Assembly (NCBI GenBank): GCA_937942105.1 | Contig: CALDFS010000070.1 | Coordinates: 1 to 15,083, forward strand | DNA: 15,083 nt | Direction: 5' to 3' | Origin: an uncultured Ruminococcus sp. | GTDB lineage: Bacteria; Bacillota; Clostridia; Oscillospirales; Ruminococcaceae | In this document: piece by piece, positions 13,825-15,083 of the stretch | How positions within the stretch are numbered: the stretch's first letter is position 1 | How the letters are laid out: the number at the start of each line of letters is the position of its first letter | The notes under the pieces: model-generated | The model's database searches: none | The model's input: only the letters and a program-made list of their open reading frames with translations | What the model was told of the DNA's origin: nothing | Made by a program: the position numbers and the translations under genes

Positions 13825-14910
13825 ATGAAAAAGGCACTAATCGCCATGAGCGGTGGGGTGGATTCCTCGCTCGCGGCAAAGTTGATGAAAGACAAAGGCT
13901 TTGAGTGCATAGGCTGCACCATGAAGCTTTATAATAATGAAGATGCCGGAATCGAGCGTTCACGCACCTGCTGCTCCCTTGAAGATGTTGAGGATGCACG
14001 AAGCGTTGCCTTTAAGCTGGGTATGCCGTACTACGTGTTCAACTTCACCGACGCTTTCCGTGATACCGTCATCCGGAAATTCATAGAAAGCTATGAAAAC
14101 GGGCTTACTCCAAACCCCTGCATTGACTGCAATCGCTATATGAAGTTCGACAAGCTGTTTGAGCGGGCAAAAATCCTTGGCTGCGACTATATCGTAACCG
14201 GACATTACGCAAGAATTGAGGAGCAAAACGGCAAATTCCTGCTCAAAAAGGCGATAGACGAAGCCAAAGACCAGAGCTACGTGCTGTATTCTCTGACTCA
14301 AAAGCAGCTTGCGCACATCATTCTGCCGCTTGGCAGCCTGCGAAAGACCGAGGTCCGCGCCATCGCGGAAGAAAGCGGATTTGTAAATGCGGATAAGCCG
14401 GACAGTCAGGATATTTGCTTTGTTCCGAACGGCGATTACGCGGCGGTTATCGAGCTGAACACAGGCAGGAAGCCGGAACCCGGCAGCTTTGTAGATAAGC
14501 AGGGAAATGTTTTGGGTAGGCACAGCGGCGTGATACATTATACCATCGGTCAGCGAAAGGGACTTGGGATTTCGGGCGCCGAGCCTTTGTATGTTTGCAG
14601 AATCTGTCCGGAAAACGGCAATGTTGTTCTTGGCAGCAATGAGGATTTGTTCAGCCGTGAGGCGGACGTAACCGACTTCAACTGGATAAGCGGTGAAGCG
14701 CCCTGCAGCGAGTTCCGGTGCAAGGCAAAAATACGTTATCGCCATGCCGAACAGTGGGCAACGATTGTTCCCACAGGAGCAAAAACCGTTCACATAACAT
14801 TTGACGAGCCGCAAAGGGCAATCACCCCGGGACAGGCAGCCGTTTTGTATGATGGCGAGGTTGTGCTTGGCGGTGGAACAATAGCTCAGATATTAACAGT
14901 AGAACGCTGA
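13825..14910 (+). CDS. mnmA: tRNA-specific 2-thiouridylase MnmA (361 aa)
   Basis: MnmA makes 2-thiouridine at the wobble position (U34) of tRNAs for Glu, Gln and Lys, using ATP to adenylate the base and a sulfur relay that starts at a cysteine desulfurase. The N-terminal PP-loop SGGVDSS is at 9-15. The catalytic pair is Cys102 (in NPCIDCNRYMKF) and Cys198 (in DSQDICFVPNGDY). The central and C-terminal tRNA-binding domains follow, including HYTIGQRKGLGIS. The clostridial TCCSLEDVEDA motif is at 48-58. Length is typical. GGAGA precedes the ATG. No desulfurase gene is in the window; it would have to come from elsewhere in the genome. This is an ordinary housekeeping gene. Confidence 0.98.
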   Translation: MKKALIAMSGGVDSSLAAKLMKDKGFECIGCTMKLYNNEDAGIERSRTCCSLEDVEDARSVAFKLGMPYYVFNFTDAFRDTVIRKFIESYENGLTPNPCIDCNRYMKFDKLFERAKILGCDYIVTGHYARIEEQNGKFLLKKAIDEAKDQSYVLYSLTQKQLAHIILPLGSLRKTEVRAIAEESGFVNADKPDSQDICFVPNGDYAAVIELNTGRKPEPGSFVDKQGNVLGRHSGVIHYTIGQRKGLGISGAEPLYVCRICPENGNVVLGSNEDLFSREADVTDFNWISGEAPCSEFRCKAKIRYRHAEQWATIVPTGAKTVHITFDEPQRAITPGQAAVLYDGEVVLGGGTIAQILTVER

Positions 14911-14934
14911 CGATATAAATTCCGAATAATATAA

Positions 14935-14952
14935 AATAATAAGTGCCCGCTT
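14935..14952. repeat. Short 3'-flank motif, copy 2
   Basis: AAATAATAAGTGCCCGCT matches copy 1 near 11461-11478 at 16 of 18 bases and lies 25 bases after the mnmA stop. Read on the minus strand it is GC-rich then T-rich, like the right arm and tail of a terminator, but no matching left arm is nearby. Confidence 0.35.
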
Positions 14953-15004
14953 TTCCTTAGGTTCATCCCTCCACGCGGATTTTGAGGGGTTGGAACGTTT
15001 GAAT

Positions 15005-15083
15005 GAGTGATGCGCGGCTTGCGCCGCTAGTGATGTCGCTTCGCTAGTGATATGCGGCTTACGCCGCGTTGTGGTGTCGGCTT
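15005..15083. repeat. Array of small GC hairpins joined by AGTGAT (runs off the right edge)
   Basis: Three to four units are visible, each an AGTGAT-type spacer followed by a tiny palindrome: GCGGC-TTGC-GCCGC (about 15014-15027), TCGCTTCGC-type (about 15036-15044) and GCGGC-TTAC-GCCGC (about 15054-15067), then a fourth unit cut by the window edge. Spacers are conserved while the hairpin arms change in a compensated way. This resembles hairpin repeat arrays I associate with intergenic regions of gut clostridia. Function is unknown. Confidence 0.7.

Noticed and set aside
13960..14814. 284-codon open frame on the minus strand
   Set aside because: It is antisense to mnmA, whose motifs and ribosome site are unambiguous.
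15005..15083. CRISPR array
   Set aside because: Units are too short and irregular, the spacers are the conserved part, and no cas genes are near.

Overview
The window looks like chromosome from a gut or rumen clostridium, most likely Oscillospiraceae/Ruminococcaceae. The clues are moderate GC, Shine-Dalgarno sequences before nearly every gene, Firmicutes-style lipoprotein and MnmA sequences, a plant-fibre hydrolase (GH115) remnant, and an array of small GC hairpins at the right edge of a kind I associate with such genomes. The taxonomic call is inference.

Layout. Positions 1-2958 (minus strand) hold two ATG/TGA-overlapping half-transporters of the exporter-fold ABC type; the second runs off the left edge. 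A TetR regulator (3094-3711, minus) and an AraC regulator (3899-4825, plus) diverge from a shared region with two near-perfect sigma-A promoters. Then comes a tightly packed plus-strand operon (5036-11402): a 21-codon ORF, a NifH-like Fe protein, a substrate-binding lipoprotein, a FecCD-type permease, a FecE/BtuD-type ATPase, and two nitrogenase component-1-like subunits. A gap with terminator-like hairpins follows. Next are a truncated GH115 gene (11665-12774, minus), an HD-domain protein (13195-13752) and mnmA (13825-14910).

The main point of interest is the 5036-11402 operon. The metal-complex ABC importer genes sit between the nitrogenase-like reductase gene and its catalytic-subunit genes, and most junctions overlap or nearly touch. 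The Fe protein keeps its P-loop and both cluster cysteines. The first component-1 subunit keeps three P-cluster-type cysteines, while the second has none at those positions. No nifB/nifEN-type cofactor genes are present. This fits a nitrogenase-like (NFL) reductase acting on something imported by the adjacent transporter, such as an iron chelate, tetrapyrrole or corrinoid, rather than nitrogen fixation.

A 16-bp palindrome (GTTAGC-N4-GCTAAC) occurs before the exporter pair, before the araC-type gene and before the NFL operon, each time 21-23 nt upstream of a -10-like hexamer. These units therefore look like one regulon. A working model, which is inference, is a metal- or metallophore-responsive system with import, cytoplasmic reduction, and a YbtPQ/IrtAB-like or export-type ABC pair. 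The TetR gene has a separate palindrome over its own promoter. The genes right of 11.6 kb look like unrelated housekeeping or decaying sequence.
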